Shown: positions 47,599 to 55,951 of the stretch, in pieces
Layout: every line of letters starts with the position of its first letter
Position numbering within the stretch: position 1 is the first letter of the stretch
Assembly: GCA_023443455.1 (NCBI GenBank)
Contig: JAEZUE010000004.1
Location: 1-64,000 of the forward strand
Direction: 5' to 3'
DNA: 64,000 nt
Source: Verrucomicrobiota bacterium
Lineage (GTDB): Bacteria > Verrucomicrobiota > Verrucomicrobiia > Opitutales > Opitutaceae
Translations under genes and position numbers: made by a program
The notes under the pieces: model-generated
What the model saw: the letters and a program-made list of their open reading frames with translations, nothing else
Database searches by the model: none
Told to the model about the DNA's origin: nothing

Positions 47599-47895
47599 AT
47601 GCCTACCAAGACCGCTTCCGCCTCGCAGCCCAAGAACGCCACCAACACCACCAAGCTTCCGGTGAAAACCTTCCGGCTCGGCAACATCAAGGCCGCCGTC
47701 TGGGAGAACGAGGCCGAGCAGAAGAAGTTTTACAACGTGACCTTCGCTCGGACCTACCTCGACGACGCCAAGAACTACCACGACACCGCCAGCTTCGGCC
47801 GCGACGATCTCCCTCGGGTCGCGAAGCTGGCCGATCAGGCCCACTCGTTCATCTTCGAACTCACCGCAGCGCAGAAGACCCCGCAGGCCGCCTGA
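47599..47895 (+). CDS. conserved small protein (LGNIKAAVWENE / SFGRDDL family)
   Basis: A 98-aa soluble protein with a Thr/Lys-rich N-terminus, then a strand-rich core: TFRLGNIKAAVWENE, FYNVTFARTYLDD, ASFGRDDLPRVAKLADQAH and a closing helix. Similar small proteins with the FGRDDL...KLADQAH signature are common in Planctomycetes and Verrucomicrobia and on mobile elements, but no function is established as far as I know. The fold could be nucleic-acid binding. A clear terminator follows immediately, so it is a highly defined single-gene unit. Confidence 0.8.
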   Translation: MPTKTASASQPKNATNTTKLPVKTFRLGNIKAAVWENEAEQKKFYNVTFARTYLDDAKNYHDTASFGRDDLPRVAKLADQAHSFIFELTAAQKTPQAA

Positions 47896-47907
47896 TCCTC
47901 CTGCCAC

Positions 47908-47935
47908 GGCGGCCGGAGCCACCGGCCGCCTTTTT
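47908..47935 (+). terminator. strong rho-independent terminator
   Basis: A perfect 9-bp stem GGCGGCCGG/CCGGCCGCC, 5-nt loop and TTTTT, 12 bp after the stop of the 98-aa gene. Confidence 0.9.
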
Positions 47936-48008
47936 GCTGCCCTCCGCCGAACGAACCGATCACGGACAAGCCGGACGTAACCGAAAAACAACGATACGGA
48001 ATCGTGGG

Positions 48009-48860
48009 TCAGCGCAGGACCGGCTCGATGAACTGTCGGATCAGGTCGACCACATCGGCGAACTGCGTCGAGGGCCCCGAGAGCCCGTTGCGGCGCAGGA
48101 GAGCCGTCCACTGCGTCTGCTTGGCCGGGTCGTTGGCTAGGGTCGTGGTGAAGGGCTCGGGTGGAATCGGCAGCGCGGAATTCCTGCGCGCGAAAGTGGC
48201 CTCGATCGCTCGCCGCAGGGTGGTTGCGTCGAATTCGAAGCGGCGGGAGAGGAACCACAGATCGTAGAAATCCTTCATCCGGGTATTCCGCGTGCCCAGC
48301 GTCACCAGTGCCTCGAATTTCTCGGCGACCACGGTGTAAACGGGATAGGTGCGAATGTGGGGGGCCGGGAAGTCCAGCAGGGTGGGGAACACCGCCGTCT
48401 CGGGTGCGGGTGTGACGGCGTCGCCGGCGCCCACATCGATCTGCACTGGAACCTCCGCCGTGCCGAGCATGCCCACGAGGCGCACCCGGATTCCGCCGTA
48501 GGTGTTGTCCTCCCGGATTTCCTCGGCGCGGACCGAGCGCGGATCGAAAACGAGGCCGTCGGCCGGCACGGGTGTTGTCACCACTTCCTGGAAAATTCCG
48601 GTGAGCTCCTCCTTTTCGGCAGGTACGAAACCGAGCAGGTCGAGATCGCGGGTGGGGCGGTGCGTGATGTCGTCCCAGACTGCGAACAGCATCGCCCCTT
48701 TCAGGAGGAAGCGATCAGCATGGCCGGATAGGCTGAGACGAAACAGCAGCCGCTCGATTCCGTAGCGGGCGAGCACCAGATTGAATTCCTCGCCGCGTTT
48801 CGCGGCGACGTTCTGGAGTCGCGCCTTCACCGATGCGGCACTGGTCTTGGGGCCGTTCAT
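48009..48860 (-). CDS. abiEii: AbiEii nucleotidyltransferase toxin
   Basis: A 283-aa toxin of the type IV AbiE toxin-antitoxin / abortive-infection system, start MNGPKTSAASVKARL. The nucleotidyltransferase core is FLLKGAMLFAVWDDITHRPTRDLDL, with metal-binding acidic residues Asp72 and Asp74, followed by PVQIDVGAGDAVTP and VVAEKFEALVTLGTRNTRMKDFYDL, which are standard AbiEii motifs. Family members transfer nucleotides to tRNA or other targets and are bacteriostatic. It overlaps the antitoxin stop by 4 bp (ATGA). Confidence 0.93.
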   Translation of the reverse strand: MNGPKTSAASVKARLQNVAAKRGEEFNLVLARYGIERLLFRLSLSGHADRFLLKGAMLFAVWDDITHRPTRDLDLLGFVPAEKEELTGIFQEVVTTPVPADGLVFDPRSVRAEEIREDNTYGGIRVRLVGMLGTAEVPVQIDVGAGDAVTPAPETAVFPTLLDFPAPHIRTYPVYTVVAEKFEALVTLGTRNTRMKDFYDLWFLSRRFEFDATTLRRAIEATFARRNSALPIPPEPFTTTLANDPAKQTQWTALLRRNGLSGPSTQFADVVDLIRQFIEPVLR

Positions 48861-49474
48861 GGCAGCATCTCGATGTAGGGCTGGATCACGCGTTGGACCC
48901 GGCAGACTTCGGCTGCGCGGGTCAGCTCCGGCAGGGTGAAGCGCTTCTCCCTCCAGCCTTCCCGGAGCGCTTCGACCGCCACATCGAGGCCGTACTTGTT
49001 GCGGTACTTGAAGCAGTCGGCGACCGTCTTTGCCGGAGAGAACACGCGGATGCTGCCGCCGGAGAGGCGGTGTTCTTCGACGCCGAACGCGTGGGATGCC
49101 GTGGAGAATTTGCAGAACCGCAGCGGCAGTGATCCGGCCCGGGGAAAATTGGCGTCGCGCGGCACGGCGAGCCAAACCTGATGCGGCGACTGCGTGCCGA
49201 TCCGGTGGAATTGCAGCGCGGAGAAAAGGCAGACGACACCGCGCGGGATCTTCTGGGCGGCTTGGACGAGCATGAGGTTCTGGTCGCCGTCGAAGGTCGC
49301 CGGGACGTAGAGCCCGCGTCCCAGCCGGAGTACCTGGTCACGACGGACGAGCCGGTGGAGGTATTCGCGGGGAAAGCCGGCGGCCACGAAGTCGCGCGCA
49401 CGGAAGACACCGAACTCCTTCACCGTGTCTACGGCTTTCTGCAGTAGCGTGGATGTGTTTTGTTTAACACTCAC
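48857..49474 (-). CDS. abiEi: AbiEi antitoxin / transcriptional autorepressor
   Basis: A 205-aa antitoxin. The N-terminal winged helix (FRARDFVAAGFPREYLHRLVRRDQVLRLGRGLYVP) is typical and binds the operon promoter in studied members; the C-terminal part (GVVCLFSALQFHRIGTQSPHQVWLAVPR, IRVFSPAKTVADCFKYRNKYGLDVA) neutralises the toxin. It precedes and overlaps abiEii. A TAACA/TGTTA inverted repeat spans its start codon. Confidence 0.92.
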   Translation of the reverse strand: MSVKQNTSTLLQKAVDTVKEFGVFRARDFVAAGFPREYLHRLVRRDQVLRLGRGLYVPATFDGDQNLMLVQAAQKIPRGVVCLFSALQFHRIGTQSPHQVWLAVPRDANFPRAGSLPLRFCKFSTASHAFGVEEHRLSGGSIRVFSPAKTVADCFKYRNKYGLDVAVEALREGWREKRFTLPELTRAAEVCRVQRVIQPYIEMLP

Positions 49475-49480
49475 TTGTTA
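49465..49480. promoter_or_regulatory. candidate AbiEi operator (TAACA-N6-TGTTA)
   Basis: Inverted half-sites TAACA and TGTTA six bases apart, overlapping the abiEi start codon. AbiEi proteins repress their own promoters by binding inverted repeats; the position fits, but the match is short. Confidence 0.35.
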
Positions 49481-49786
49481 GAAAGTGGAATGAAAACGCA
49501 ACACGGTTGCAAGCCTTGGCTTGGGGGGCATGCTGAGGCATCCGGATGCCTCAGTGGACCGCAGTACCGAGAAATCGCAGCCAATTTGCTCGCTGCGCTC
49601 GGCTTCTTCGAGCGACTGCCAGCCGCTGATTTCCCCATTGTACACCCGGTCAAGGTAGTACGCTTCGCGTCTCCACCACGCACAAGGCAGGTCCGCCGCT
49701 TCCCCCTCGTTGGTCCCGCGGTGCTGGACGCGGCCTCGGTGCGGCGGACAGTGCTTTGACTTTCGGGTGTGGGGCGAAATCGCCAA
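49478..49786 (-). CDS. hypothetical protein, 102 aa, doubtful
   Basis: A minus-strand frame whose middle part (WRREAYYLDRVYNGEISG, WQSLEEAERSEQIG) has protein-like composition, while both ends look non-coding. It may be a fragment of a larger gene or chance. It is divergent from the DUF6573 gene and ends just upstream of abiEi. No family is recognised. Confidence 0.3.
   Translation of the reverse strand: MAISPHTRKSKHCPPHRGRVQHRGTNEGEAADLPCAWWRREAYYLDRVYNGEISGWQSLEEAERSEQIGCDFSVLRSTEASGCLSMPPKPRLATVLRFHSTF
49533..49554. repeat. 22-bp perfect palindrome
   Basis: CTGAGGCATCC with its exact inverse complement, no spacer, between abiEi and the DUF6573 gene. No T-run. It could be a regulator site or a strong hairpin. 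Confidence 0.6.
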
Positions 49787-49849
49787 TCGGCAGTAGGCGA
49801 TAAGGTCTCATTTTGTGACGCACGCCCCACGGTCCGAACGGCACAAGCC

Positions 49850-50218
49850 ATGACCAACGATGACGTGTTCGGTGAAGTTGTTTTCTCGTACTCCCGTGCC
49901 CAGGCGATCGAGGACGGTGTTCTGGTCGACCTGAGCGACGTTGCTTCCATCAAGGAATGTTGGAGGTACCCGTTTGCGTGCACCTCGACGGTGTGGGCGA
50001 TCATCGAGGTCGCCCTGCAGGAGGACGGACAGGACCTCGACGGGATTTGCCACGACATCTCCTGGATGGCCTTTATCGCGATCCGGGTGACAAAGGACCT
50101 GCAGGTGGTGCACTTCAAAGTGATCATCGCCGGAAAGAAGCACGCGTTGAAACTGCACTTCGGACCGGGCGATACCGCCGAACCGGTGCTCACCCTCATG
50201 CTTCCCGGGGAGGATTGA
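49850..50218 (+). CDS. DUF6573-family protein
   Basis: A 122-aa soluble protein starting MTNDDVFGEVVFSYSR. The segment SYSRAQAIEDGVLVDLSDVA followed by FACTSTVWAIIEVAL matches the DUF6573 pattern (often annotated on plasmids and integrative elements). The C-terminal half has strands IAIRVTKDLQVVHFKVII and KLHFGPGDTAEPVLTLMLPGE. Function unknown. A textbook terminator follows and the next operon is convergent. Confidence 0.8.
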   Translation: MTNDDVFGEVVFSYSRAQAIEDGVLVDLSDVASIKECWRYPFACTSTVWAIIEVALQEDGQDLDGICHDISWMAFIAIRVTKDLQVVHFKVIIAGKKHALKLHFGPGDTAEPVLTLMLPGED

Positions 50219-50222
50219 ACAC

Positions 50223-50242
50223 AGGGGCTTCGGCCCCTTTTT
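50223..50242 (+). terminator. rho-independent terminator
   Basis: AGGGGC-TTCG-GCCCCT followed by TTTT, directly after the DUF6573 stop. The TTCG tetraloop and T-run are ideal; on the other strand it may also stop the convergent yeh-like operon. Confidence 0.92.
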
Positions 50243-50265
50243 CTGCCCGTAAGTACTTCGGGCGG

Positions 50266-52350
50266 TTACCAGAAGGACTTACATTGTTCGTGCAGGCGCA
50301 CGAGAAACGAAGCACGTAGGACATTCGCTGCTTGTTCGTCGTCTGGGCTCGCCGCCCGTTTCAAACCCGCCGAGAGAACCGGGAGACCGATATCTGCGAG
50401 TTTCTGCACCAAGGCTTCTGATTGCAGTGTATCGACGGGACGCTTTCCGGTGCACCCCGTCTCCGCTTGGGCCACCAGATGCGATCGTGCCATCCTCAAC
50501 CAGCGATCGGTTGCCCACGATCTGCTTTCGTCCGTATCGTCTTCCTCAAGCTCCTTTTCGTTGTCTGCTGGAGAAAGCAAAACTGTGGGTTTAACGGGTG
50601 TCCGACCGGTGTTCGGAGCGGGCGGAGAGATCAGGAGATGGACCGGTTTCGCCGCGGATCCGACTTCGGGGAAAAGCGCCACCGGTTCGACCGCAAACTC
50701 GCCCGTAGCCCTGAGAAAACGCCCAAGAATTCTGACTCCCCCGCGCACCGGCGGCTCCCACTGCTCCAGTTGCTCGACCCCGTGTCGCGTCATGTCCGAG
50801 TACATCAACACGAGGTGGAGTTGCCGCCCTTCAGCGTCGAGAACTTGCCATGTAAGTCGCTGCTCAACGCGATCAAATTGCCGCTCACCCCATTGGGCTG
50901 GCGACAACAGGACCCAATCTGACATCGGGTCCGCGAGTTTGAGCCCAGTGGCGCTGGTTGACGTGATGTAGTCAGCCAGATCCTTCCACGACAGGAACAC
51001 GCGTGCTCCGAAATCCGGTTCGTTCAATGAGGCGGGCCCCATCAGTGTTGCTTTGCATGTGGTCGAGGAAGAGAGCCGGCCGAAAGTGTTCCGCTTGGCA
51101 TTTACCAAATGTACGCGGCTCACTGCCAAGGTGCGGATCGTGAGCTCATCTGCCCACGGACAACTGTTGTCGAATGCCGCGAGCGGATTGAAACGGGGAT
51201 CGATGGAAACACAACGAGCCTCGCTCCAGCTCGCCCAACGTTTTTCGCCGACATCCCAGAACAGCACTGTGATTCCTCTGAATCCAGACCGTGTCTGCCA
51301 CGGGAAAGCGGTTGTCCCGATCAGGTCCAAGGAACGTATCTCGACATACCCGGTCCGGTGTTGGCCTACCAAATGACCCGCCGGTGCGGTCCCGCCCTTC
51401 ATCAGCGCAGCGACGAGGGCGTAAACGTTGGCCATGGCTTCCAACGTTCTTTCTGCGTCAGCCCGGCCGTGTCGCGTGGCAATCATGCCCAATTCGTCAG
51501 CCACGGTTTTCAATGCCCGCGCGAGACGGGGGAGGTTGGTCCCGTCAGCTGACACTGCCAGTGTCGCGAATCTCTCGGCACTACTTGCGCTGGCGTGGGA
51601 CAAACCAGCGTCCACCGATAGCTCCAGCAGCGATTTTGCTGTGACCAACACCTCGGCACGAGTTCGCGGGGCGCCTTTCTCCTCTTTCAGAACGGCCTCC
51701 GTCGACTCTTCCGGCGGGAGGGTCTGCCCGTGCTTGGTTTTTAGTGCAATTACTGCGGCTGTGACGAGGGCCTTGCCGGTCTTGGTGTCCCCCCCGGTGA
51801 CGATCGCACCATCCAGTCCTGTGCCGGCTAGAAAACGGCAGGTTACCCCGAGCGGATTCAAAAACACCAAGAGCGACGGACCTTCTTCGCTCATCCCGGC
51901 TGAGACCCCAGAGTCCAGCAGTCGCAAAGCGCTTCGCCATGCAGGAACTCCACACCACCGCTTCACGATCGAGTACTCGAGACGGAGCAATCCATCCGTT
52001 GCTCCGGTACGATCCACTGCAAGATCTGCCTGTGGTTCCGCTGCACGGTGTTCGTCCCCACCTTCGTCCACCAACTGTGCGGCCTTTCTCAGGAACAATC
52101 CCACCGTGATCAGGTGGTGGCAGCATCCTTGTGTTCCGCAGGTGCATTTTGCTTTTGCCGGTCCTTCGATCGGAACTGTGACGGTCACGCCGGAAACGTT
52201 GGCTGCGAAGACGAGCGGGCTGTCTTCTGCGATTTCACACACCGCGCCTTTTTCCAATTCCTTGGTGGCCCGTCGTAGCAGCCCCTTGCTGCCTAGTGCT
52301 TCCCACGAGGAATCATCCATCGCTGCCAACAACTGGGAAATGGCGCTCAT
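50266..52350 (-). CDS. SWIM zinc-finger protein (YehQ-like)
   Basis: A 694-aa protein, last gene of the five-gene MoxR/VWA operon. Near the N-terminus is a SWIM finger: Cys69-x-Cys71 then Cys76-Cys77-His78-His79 (KCTCGTQGCCHHLITV), which chelates zinc and usually binds nucleic acid or protein. The remaining 600 residues are helical with Ala/Leu/Glu-rich parts and no domain I can name. The corresponding E. coli gene is yehQ. Its start overlaps the VWA stop by 4 bp. In this conserved gene set the SWIM protein is thought to recognise a target or partner for the ATPase; that is inference. Confidence 0.85.
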   Translation of the reverse strand: MSAISQLLAAMDDSSWEALGSKGLLRRATKELEKGAVCEIAEDSPLVFAANVSGVTVTVPIEGPAKAKCTCGTQGCCHHLITVGLFLRKAAQLVDEGGDEHRAAEPQADLAVDRTGATDGLLRLEYSIVKRWCGVPAWRSALRLLDSGVSAGMSEEGPSLLVFLNPLGVTCRFLAGTGLDGAIVTGGDTKTGKALVTAAVIALKTKHGQTLPPEESTEAVLKEEKGAPRTRAEVLVTAKSLLELSVDAGLSHASASSAERFATLAVSADGTNLPRLARALKTVADELGMIATRHGRADAERTLEAMANVYALVAALMKGGTAPAGHLVGQHRTGYVEIRSLDLIGTTAFPWQTRSGFRGITVLFWDVGEKRWASWSEARCVSIDPRFNPLAAFDNSCPWADELTIRTLAVSRVHLVNAKRNTFGRLSSSTTCKATLMGPASLNEPDFGARVFLSWKDLADYITSTSATGLKLADPMSDWVLLSPAQWGERQFDRVEQRLTWQVLDAEGRQLHLVLMYSDMTRHGVEQLEQWEPPVRGGVRILGRFLRATGEFAVEPVALFPEVGSAAKPVHLLISPPAPNTGRTPVKPTVLLSPADNEKELEEDDTDESRSWATDRWLRMARSHLVAQAETGCTGKRPVDTLQSEALVQKLADIGLPVLSAGLKRAASPDDEQAANVLRASFLVRLHEQCKSFW

Positions 52351-53459
52351 GTGATGATTCGGGCCAACCAGTCCGCCAATTGTTTCGGCGTCAGCGCCGC
52401 GATGTCCATGCCTCCGGCCGCGAGTCGCTCTGCCATCTGGCGATCGTAGGACGGCCGGGCATCGGGTCCGAGCGCAGCCAAGCCCAAGAGTTTGACCCCT
52501 GCTTCACGCAGGCGTTCGACGCTGCCCAGCATTCGGCCGGCCGGCGCTCCCTCGCAGAAATCGCTTACGAGAACCACGATTGATCGGTGAGGGTCCTCGA
52601 TCAGCGACTCGCAATACGTCATCGCCTGACCGATGTCGGTACCGCCACCGAGTTGCACGCTCATCAGTACTTCGACGGGATCATCGACGTGGTCGGACAA
52701 GTCGACGACCGAGGTGTCGAAAACCACCAGCTTCACGCGAAGCATCGGGAGTCCGGCGAGAATTCCGGCCATCACAGCGCTGTGAATGACCGACTCGGTC
52801 ATGCTTCCGCTTTGGTCGACACACAGCACGATATGCCACGGCATGCGGCGCTGGATTCGCGAGAAGAACCGGAGGTCCTGCACGCCGAGCTTCCGCCGCT
52901 TCCGATCGTAGTTTTTCAGATTGCGGCGCACCGTCTGCCGCCAGTCGAGATTGGCGGCTGACTTCAGTGGGCTGTGCTGGAAGCGATTCACCCGCCCCGC
53001 CAACGCACGGCGAACATCGGCGTAGAGCTTTCGCTTAATCTCTTCGACGACGTGGCTCACGATCCGTCGCGCTTCGTGGAGGACATCCCCCTTCAGCAGG
53101 CCACGGAAGGTCAGGAGGGCTTTGAGCAGGTCGAGGTTCGGTTCCAGCTTCTCGAGCACCTGCTTGTCGGTGATCAGTTCGGTCAAGCCGTAGCGATCAA
53201 GGGCGTGTTTTTCGATCACCTCGGCCGTTTCGTTGGGGAACAGTTCGCGAATCGCGTGCAGCCAGGTGGGCACACTCAACTGGCTCGGGTCCAGCGATCC
53301 GGCTGATGGTCTAGTTCCCCGGCCTTGGTATTCGCGTCCGTAGAGGAAATCCAACGCCTGCTCCATTTTCTGGCCGCGCGCGTCGAGGCTTGCGCCAAGC
53401 CCCTTTTGCGCGAAGTGCCCAAGCACCAGACGCCACCGTTGGAGGGAATCGTTGGTCAT
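52347..53459 (-). CDS. VWA domain protein (YehP-like)
   Basis: A 370-aa protein (E. coli YehP is of similar size). The C-terminal von Willebrand A domain has a complete MIDAS: Asp215-x-Ser-x-Ser (DQSGSM), Thr274 (GGGTDIGQAM) and Asp300 (VLVSDFCEG). The N-terminal 190 residues are helical and basic (RRNLKNYDRKRRKLG). VWA proteins of this type act as adaptors for MoxR AAA ATPases. Start MTNDSLQRWR chosen because it overlaps the preceding stop by 4 bp; the ORF extends upstream inside the neighbour. Confidence 0.92.
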   Translation of the reverse strand: MTNDSLQRWRLVLGHFAQKGLGASLDARGQKMEQALDFLYGREYQGRGTRPSAGSLDPSQLSVPTWLHAIRELFPNETAEVIEKHALDRYGLTELITDKQVLEKLEPNLDLLKALLTFRGLLKGDVLHEARRIVSHVVEEIKRKLYADVRRALAGRVNRFQHSPLKSAANLDWRQTVRRNLKNYDRKRRKLGVQDLRFFSRIQRRMPWHIVLCVDQSGSMTESVIHSAVMAGILAGLPMLRVKLVVFDTSVVDLSDHVDDPVEVLMSVQLGGGTDIGQAMTYCESLIEDPHRSIVVLVSDFCEGAPAGRMLGSVERLREAGVKLLGLAALGPDARPSYDRQMAERLAAGGMDIAALTPKQLADWLARIIT

Positions 53460-55942
53460 GACGGCCCGACCTCCAGCCATTCCGACAGATGGTCTTCCTT
53501 CAGCTGCCCGATTACGGCCAGCGTGAGCTGTCTGTGACGCTCGAACTCGGCGAGGCTCAGATCCCGGGTGAAAAGGTCGCCGATTGTCGTTGCCCCGTGC
53601 ATCTGGGCCACAGCGACTCCCACTTTGTCGGTCTCCCTCGGCGTCAGCTCTGCGAAAGCCAGCCGTAATTCGGGCAGGGCGCGGACAAAGTCCTCCTCGG
53701 CCCACCCGCCAAGCAATGCGTCGACCGCTTTCAGTACCGCCGGACTTTGCCACGCGATCTCACGGCACGCTTTGATGAGTCCCCGCAGAAATTCGATGCG
53801 ACGGCTCCACTCCAGACCAACGGCATTGAGATAACCTGCCCCTTCCCGGGCAACCACGGCTTCGTCGACGCGCTCGGCCGCGTACAAAAGTCCCAGGGCC
53901 GCACCAGCGACAACCGGTTCGCAGACCGGATCCTGGCGTACTCGCGCGAGGCCGTTCCAGAATACATCAGGGTCGACGAGGTCCGGAACGGCCGCGAGGA
54001 GCGTCCGCATGGCTACGAGTGCCTGCAGTGTCTGGTCACGCTCATTGGCGGGACATGATGTTAGCGTCGGAACAAGACTCGTGGCCCGCATCAGGGCTGT
54101 GCGAACGAGGTCCGGCAGTTGAGGCAGATTGTGCGCCTCCAGCGGTTCTCTTGCCTGCCAGAGAAGGATGAACTGCTCCGACGCTCTCACCACACTTACG
54201 AACGACGGATCCTCCACCAGGCTGGCGGCAAGCAGGTCGGTCAGTTCGCCGCAGTGGGAGTGCAATCCCATGCGACAAGCGCGAGTGAGGATCTCGACCG
54301 CGGCAGCTGCGTTGCGTCCCTTTCCCTCAGCGGCGAGTTTCGATACCGATTCTTTCAATCTCGCGAGGGCCGCCTCCGCGACCGTTGCACCATAGACGGC
54401 GGCATCCACCAGCCCGCTTTCGGTGCGTGGTGTCCAAGCACATTCCCAGTGTTCGATGAGCCGCCCGGTGTCAGTGCCGCGAACGAAGTCAGGCCCGGCA
54501 ATCAATCGGGCGAAAGGAACATTGATGAACTCCAGACTGTGGAAGAAACGACTGACGCGACGGTGCCGGGTCTTGCGGTAGAGTTCGAGTGCTACCTTGC
54601 GCCTCGCTCCATCATTCGCGCCAATCCGAAACTCTTCGGCGGTTCTGCGGAAGTCTGCCACGATGGGTGGCACACCGACATTCGGTGGCAACTCGCCGAT
54701 AGCCTGTCCTGCCAGCACTTCCCGCGTCAGCGCGAGGACCACTGCGCCCTCGTCGGCGATACCGCCCTTGCAGAAGCATCCCCGGACACCATCAATCAGG
54801 TCTTCTCGCATCGGCCCTGGATGCCCCCGGATTTGAGCGAGCAGTCGTGCCTGGTGCAGCGCGGCGATCGTGTCGGCGGACGAGACCGCTGTTGCCAACC
54901 GGCGCCGCCGGGTCAGGCGTGCCACATCGACGAGAAAGCTCCCGGCTGCGTCATCCCAGCGCCTATCCTGCAACTCCCGCTTTTGTTCCCACACTCGTTG
55001 GTAGAAGTGGGGGGATGGCATCCCCGAACTGTATCCGTTGAGAGCGTCAAGCTGCGGAAAGCTGTAGCGGATGACAAAGTGCTGCACTTCGTCGGACGAA
55101 AACTCTGGCTGTGAAGCGTCCGCCGGGGCGGAGGCTGCGACCAGTTCGGGGAGCGCCACGGTGTGGAAGCCGCCGGTGACGACCAGCACCGGGCCTGTCT
55201 CCTCGTTGGCCGGCATTTTCAAGACGCGGCGGATACACGCCGCCATCCATCGTTCACGCGCGGTCGTGGCATCGGCTGCGAGTTCTTCGGGCGTGCTCTC
55301 GCGGCGCGCCATCCAGCAATAGGCGGCCAACTGGAGGGCGAATTCTTTGGGAGACAATCGGTCTGAGGTCGCTTCGAAGAGGTGGTCCCAGAGTTCGTCG
55401 AAATCACGGCAACCACACCGGACTGCCAACGCCTTCAGATAGCGGCTGCGCTTGAGGTGGCGTTCGTGAAGCAGTGTCTGGGCACGTGCTGTTGCAATGC
55501 CCCCTTCGTCCCGCTTCTCGGTCAACACCTGCGCTGCATAGTCGAGATCGATGAAGTGCAGCTTTGCGCCGATGGAGCTTCCGGCCTGCAACGCCACCCA
55601 CTCGGGAGAGTATTCAGCGAACGGATAGTAGGCAGCGAACCGACCGGCGCCAAAATCGGGTTCACCTTCCTTGGGGCGGCCCAGCTTCCGCCCATGGTCG
55701 ATGAAGGTCGTGTAGAATGCGACCGGGGGCTTCGTTCGTTGATCGAGGAGGATCGGCAGCAGTGGTTCGAACGATGAGGGCCCCTCGATGAGAATTGCGC
55801 GTGGGCGCTCAGTCCGGACAAACGTCTCGATTTGAGCGGCGCACGCCGGGCTGTGGTGGCGAACGGGGAAATACACCACGTCACGCTGCCACAGTGAACG
55901 CTCAAGCGCTCCAAGCTCCAAGTCGATGTCCGGCGACTCCAT
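53456..55942 (-). CDS. DUF5682-family protein (YehM-like)
   Basis: An 828-aa protein. The N-terminal block YFPVRHHSPACAAQIETFV and PRAILIEGPSSFEPLLP is the DUF5682 signature, followed by FYTTFIDHGRKLG, YPFAEYSPEWVAL and VVTGGFHTVALPEL. The conserved His, Asp and Glu residues in these blocks suggest an enzyme with a Rossmann-like N-terminal core, similar in style to TraB/EreA proteins, but no activity is known. The C-terminal 350 residues are helical. The E. coli counterpart is YehM (about 760 aa). It lies 9 bp after the MoxR stop. Confidence 0.88.
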   Translation of the reverse strand: MESPDIDLELGALERSLWQRDVVYFPVRHHSPACAAQIETFVRTERPRAILIEGPSSFEPLLPILLDQRTKPPVAFYTTFIDHGRKLGRPKEGEPDFGAGRFAAYYPFAEYSPEWVALQAGSSIGAKLHFIDLDYAAQVLTEKRDEGGIATARAQTLLHERHLKRSRYLKALAVRCGCRDFDELWDHLFEATSDRLSPKEFALQLAAYCWMARRESTPEELAADATTARERWMAACIRRVLKMPANEETGPVLVVTGGFHTVALPELVAASAPADASQPEFSSDEVQHFVIRYSFPQLDALNGYSSGMPSPHFYQRVWEQKRELQDRRWDDAAGSFLVDVARLTRRRRLATAVSSADTIAALHQARLLAQIRGHPGPMREDLIDGVRGCFCKGGIADEGAVVLALTREVLAGQAIGELPPNVGVPPIVADFRRTAEEFRIGANDGARRKVALELYRKTRHRRVSRFFHSLEFINVPFARLIAGPDFVRGTDTGRLIEHWECAWTPRTESGLVDAAVYGATVAEAALARLKESVSKLAAEGKGRNAAAAVEILTRACRMGLHSHCGELTDLLAASLVEDPSFVSVVRASEQFILLWQAREPLEAHNLPQLPDLVRTALMRATSLVPTLTSCPANERDQTLQALVAMRTLLAAVPDLVDPDVFWNGLARVRQDPVCEPVVAGAALGLLYAAERVDEAVVAREGAGYLNAVGLEWSRRIEFLRGLIKACREIAWQSPAVLKAVDALLGGWAEEDFVRALPELRLAFAELTPRETDKVGVAVAQMHGATTIGDLFTRDLSLAEFERHRQLTLAVIGQLKEDHLSEWLEVGPS

Positions 55943-55951
55943 GGGGCCGCC

